44,645 bases of DNA, taken from positions 1-44,645 of the IMG/VR virus record IMGVR_UViG_3300002053_000045; one strand, given 5' to 3'. The DNA is from a virus. The translations under genes and the position numbers were made by a program. Position 1 is the stretch's first letter; every line of letters starts with the position of its first letter. Below the pieces are notes generated by a model. That model ran no database searches. It was not told the origin of the DNA and saw only the letters and a program-made list of their open reading frames with translations. This document shows positions 42,081 to 44,645 of this stretch, piece by piece.

Positions 42081-42841
42081 TTTAATCTCCTTTCTAATAT
42101 TTTAATACATAAACTATTTATTTTATCTATATCTATTTCATTAGGCAAAAAAGAATTTATATAAGCTAATTCAGCTTTTTTAAATAAATCAGTAGCTGTT
42201 TCTTTAACTTTTTCTAATGACCATTCTCCTCTTTTTATAGATAATAATTCATGGCTATCTTTTCTTCTCACATATAATTTACCTTCAACTAAAAATTCTA
42301 TTCCCATTCTTAAAAGTCTAATTAAATGAGAAGCATTTTTAGTATCGTATCCAAATTCTTTTACTAGTTTTTTTCTTTTTTCTCCCATATATCCTTGAAA
42401 AGCTTGATGCGTCATACGATGTAATTGACCATAAGCATATCCTACAAAGCTATGATATACTTGTTTACTAACAAATAAATTTCTATTTTTGATCAATTCT
42501 TTACCTTCTTCTGATAAATAGATATAACAATCTTCTGGTAGCCATAACATAGAAAGTACATTTGGATTTCCTTTAGAAAGTAAATTAATAAATTTTTTAA
42601 CTTCATAGATAACAATATCCCATTCATCTTGCTTGATTTCTTTAGTACCTTTTGATCCAAATTCTTTTAATCCTAAATAATATTCTTTAGAAGGAATTAT
42701 AATGCTCATTATATCTTTATCGTCAATAGAATTAGGATTTTCTTGAGGAACATATAAACCATGAGCTATAGATCCTCTATATCCAATTAAAATAGCCCAT
42801 TCAGATAATTCTTTTAATTGTATTAATTTTTTAGGTAACAT
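42077..42841 (-). CDS. RlaP-like predicted nucleotidyltransferase
   Basis: 254 residues. GYRGSIAHGLYVPQENPNSI with a later DDKDIMSIII gives the nucleotidyltransferase GS and paired-Asp motif, and helical text NVLSMLWLPEDCYIYLSEEG onward matches the RlaP (COG3541) family. RlaP proteins are believed to add a nucleotide to RNA or act on RNA ends, and are frequent in phages. A helical C-terminal half binds the substrate. The gene stands between the Trp-rich microgene and a small gene, in the DNA-metabolism part. Confidence 0.75.
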   Translation of the reverse strand: MLPKKLIQLKELSEWAILIGYRGSIAHGLYVPQENPNSIDDKDIMSIIIPSKEYYLGLKEFGSKGTKEIKQDEWDIVIYEVKKFINLLSKGNPNVLSMLWLPEDCYIYLSEEGKELIKNRNLFVSKQVYHSFVGYAYGQLHRMTHQAFQGYMGEKRKKLVKEFGYDTKNASHLIRLLRMGIEFLVEGKLYVRRKDSHELLSIKRGEWSLEKVKETATDLFKKAELAYINSFLPNEIDIDKINSLCIKILERRLK

Positions 42842-42842
42842 T

Positions 42843-43067
42843 TTATTTTTTTAATTTTTCTATAGGTATTATCCTTAATTTAACTCCTTTTACATATTGA
42901 ATAGGATACTTTAAAGCTTCTTTCTTGCTTATATTATAAATATCAGGATATAGTTTCTTACCGTCTTTTAATCGATAAAGTATCTCTATCTTTGTATTAC
43001 CTTTTAATTTATGTTCAGCTATACCGATACTTCTGGTTTTCCAAATTGGACTTCTAATTTTTATCAT
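42843..43067 (-). CDS. Small basic hypothetical protein
   Basis: 74 residues, basic (MIKIRSPIWKTRSIGIAEHK, IQYVKGVKLRIIPIEKLKK) with a predicted beta-rich core. Stop is one base before the nucleotidyltransferase start; start overlaps the previous stop by ATGA. Looks like a small nucleic-acid-binding fold. Not recognised. Confidence 0.5.
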   Translation of the reverse strand: MIKIRSPIWKTRSIGIAEHKLKGNTKIEILYRLKDGKKLYPDIYNISKKEALKYPIQYVKGVKLRIIPIEKLKK

Positions 43068-43357
43068 TTTATTATTGATAGATCTCCATTTTCAATAATA
43101 TAAAGAGCAAGCAAAGCTATTGGAAAATCAACCAAAAATTCATCTAAATATTCTTCTTTTTGCAATTTATATCTTTCTATAACTTTATTAATTATTTTTA
43201 TATCTAAAATTTCATCGCATGTGTGATCATTAATTGTAGCTAAATATAGATTTGCAAAAGGCGATCCTATACCTGCCATAGGAGCTACAATATTATCTAA
43301 AATATCATAGCCTATTTTTCCGATTAAAAATGTAACGGTTTCAGATATATTATCCAT
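43064..43357 (-). CDS. Helical hypothetical protein
   Basis: 97 residues with an AAGGAG site. Mainly helical; a hydrophobic ILDNIVAPMAGIGSPFANLY region and a final FPIALLALYIIENGDLSII segment could be membrane-associated but are too polar to be certain spans. His, Cys and Asp residues around DHTCDEILDIKI might bind metal. Not recognised. Confidence 0.45.
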   Translation of the reverse strand: MDNISETVTFLIGKIGYDILDNIVAPMAGIGSPFANLYLATINDHTCDEILDIKIINKVIERYKLQKEEYLDEFLVDFPIALLALYIIENGDLSIIK

Positions 43358-43371
43358 TATACTCCTTTAAA

Positions 43372-44493
43372 CTAAATGTTTCTCAAGTCCAATTTATACG
43401 ACCAAGTTTCTGCCCTTTTAGCGTTGCATCCAAAGAAAGATTGTTTTGGAATTGAATAATTCTTAAATTTTCTAAATCCATAATCATCTTTTAATATCCA
43501 ACAGCCATTTTGTTTAACAATTACTTTATCCGAAATTTCTCTTTCTTTTAATTTGTGAAAATGCCCATAGTGAAATACATCAAATCCGCCTACATTAATT
43601 CTAAGATCTTTAATTTGCTTTTCAATGTAACTATCTGTAGTTCCTCTCATAGAGTCTCCATGTTCAATTAAATGTCTCCAATTAAGTATTTTATAAATAT
43701 ATCTACGAGTAGAAGGAACTACTACATTTATTCTTTTACTATTAGCAAATTGTTTTTCCCATGTTTTGTAAATAAAATATTCAAAATTATTTTCTACTGG
43801 TTCGTTATAATGAGTTGGATTTGATCTTCCATGATTGCCTACAACACATACAATCGTAATTTTTTCATAAATTTTAAGTAAATTATTAAAGAATTTTGTA
43901 AAATAATTTACTCCATCCCAAACTTGCAATCCCACACATTTTTCAATTTCAAATGTTTGTTCTGGAAATATTCTATCATTTGTAATTAGATCTCCAAGTA
44001 CGAAAATCACTAATTCTTTTAGTTTATACGAATTACTTAAAATTGAATGAATTTCAAATATACTTCTCTGGAGATTTTCTAATTCATTTTTGAATATATC
44101 CATATTATAGGTAATAACTTTTTTTCCTGCATCGCTGTCAAAAACTTCATTTATCATACCTATATGAACATCTGAAATATCTAAAATAGATATTTCTTCT
44201 CTTTTGCCTTTTGTTTTAATTGGATTAGGTTCTTGTAATTTTATTACTTTATAATTTTCATAAAGTTTTTCTCCTATAAGTCTAGCTAGTTGAGTAACAT
44301 CGTCTCTTTTTAATTGATTTTTAGGTTTTACAAATAGAGAACTTTCAGTATCTGTAATTTTTAAACTATATCTTCTTATTGCATGTTTTATCTGGTCATA
44401 AGATAAACTTAATTTTTTTGCTATTTCAGCATATGTTAATCCTTGATTTAAATAAGCCTGTAACAAAGCTTTTTTATCATCATTCCACTTCAT
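43372..44493 (-). CDS. HTH-metallophosphoesterase fusion
   Basis: 373 residues from ATG 44493, seven bases after GGAGGT; a longer reading frame to 44538 overlaps the previous gene. Residues 1-48 form a helix-turn-helix (LTYAEIAKKLSLSYDQIKHA), and 100-end is a calcineurin-like phosphoesterase: Asp 108/His 110 (DVHIG), Asp 168 (GDL), Asn 220/His 221 (GNHGR), His 278 (IEHGD) and GHFH (310-313). The HTH could bring the phosphodiesterase or nuclease to DNA. Similar fusions occur in phages as putative DNA exonucleases. Starts at TAATG overlap with the previous gene. Confidence 0.8.
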   Translation of the reverse strand: MKWNDDKKALLQAYLNQGLTYAEIAKKLSLSYDQIKHAIRRYSLKITDTESSLFVKPKNQLKRDDVTQLARLIGEKLYENYKVIKLQEPNPIKTKGKREEISILDISDVHIGMINEVFDSDAGKKVITYNMDIFKNELENLQRSIFEIHSILSNSYKLKELVIFVLGDLITNDRIFPEQTFEIEKCVGLQVWDGVNYFTKFFNNLLKIYEKITIVCVVGNHGRSNPTHYNEPVENNFEYFIYKTWEKQFANSKRINVVVPSTRRYIYKILNWRHLIEHGDSMRGTTDSYIEKQIKDLRINVGGFDVFHYGHFHKLKEREISDKVIVKQNGCWILKDDYGFRKFKNYSIPKQSFFGCNAKRAETWSYKLDLRNI

Positions 44494-44645
44494 TATCTTA
44501 CCTCCTTTTCTATAGAAACCTTTAACTTCCAAACACAATTTTCATCTTTAATACCTATTACTATAGCAGGAAGCTTATTTGCATCTAAAGCTTCATCCCA
44601 TATCTTTTTAATCATTTTTGTACTTATTCTGTATCCTTTTTTCTC
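44493..44645 (-). CDS. C-terminal end of an unidentified protein (cut by window)
   Basis: Fifty residues up to a TAA that overlaps the next start (TAATG). Readable text: STKMIKKIWDEALDANKLPA, then IVIGIKDENCVWKLKVSIE. The W-x-K-x-x-x-E-A-L and P-A-x-x-I layout recalls C-terminal ends of phage Holliday-junction-resolvase- or VRR-like nucleases, but the catalytic part lies outside the window. Treat as unknown. Confidence 0.55.
   Translation of the reverse strand, partial: EKKGYRISTKMIKKIWDEALDANKLPAIVIGIKDENCVWKLKVSIEKEVR

Noticed and set aside
1-44645. CRISPR array, tRNA or IS element
   Set aside because: No spaced direct repeats, cloverleaf or transposase were seen on either strand.

Overview
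This window is part of the genome of a tailed double-stranded DNA phage with a long, non-contractile tail (siphovirus-like), from a strongly AT-rich genome. The evidence is a textbook late-gene order on the + strand: terminase nuclease, portal, prohead protease, major capsid protein, head-tail connectors, tail tube, two tail-assembly-chaperone-like genes, tape measure, distal tail protein and hub. There is no sheath gene. Shine-Dalgarno sites (AGGAGG-like) are frequent, and TAA and TGA both work as stops (TGA inside many ATGA overlaps), so the host is a bacterium with the standard code. Low GC and heavy use of AGA/AAA/TTA codons suggest a low-GC host, which I cannot name. No integrase, tRNA, CRISPR array or insertion sequence was seen.

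Plus strand, 1-30530: a head module (1-9650) in which five beta-rich or fibre-like genes sit between portal and protease; a connector module (9712-17767) interrupted by a giant beta-helix fibre gene; then the tail (17770-30530). The fibre gene (11100-16359) is broken into two frames at CTT TAA G. The ATG at 13123 lies inside a discoidin-like domain, so the real downstream part starts at the frame junction; this is either a programmed +1 frameshift or a mutation or assembly error. Strong RNA hairpins follow the two most highly expressed genes, major capsid and tail tube.

Minus strand, 44645-30523: one long, tightly packed, convergent gene string. It starts with DNA-metabolism genes (a possible nuclease tail end, HTH-metallophosphoesterase, RlaP-like nucleotidyltransferase, SbcD/gp47-like and SbcC/gp46-like recombination nuclease). 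It continues with an acyl-carrier-protein-like protein lacking its phosphopantetheine serine, a complete type I methionine aminopeptidase, and a glycan block: HAD phosphatase, IspD-like cytidylyltransferase, short-chain reductase, a LicD-glycosyltransferase-LicD fusion, a second glycosyltransferase and a Rossmann-like DUF115-type protein. A YjbQ-family protein and a permuted NlpC/P60-like protein sit among them. Nearly every apparent gap in this string is a microprotein gene of 29-55 codons joined to its neighbours by ATGA overlaps; six such genes are listed.

The most interesting system is the glycan block. IspD-like cytidylyltransferase plus SDR is the composition of Haemophilus Bcs1 (CDP-ribitol synthesis), and LicD/fukutin-family enzymes are the class that uses CDP-activated polyols or choline. 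I infer a phage-encoded pathway that makes a CDP-activated alditol (or similar alcohol) and transfers the phospho-group to a glycan, perhaps on virion fibres or the host surface. The substrate is not proven by sequence.
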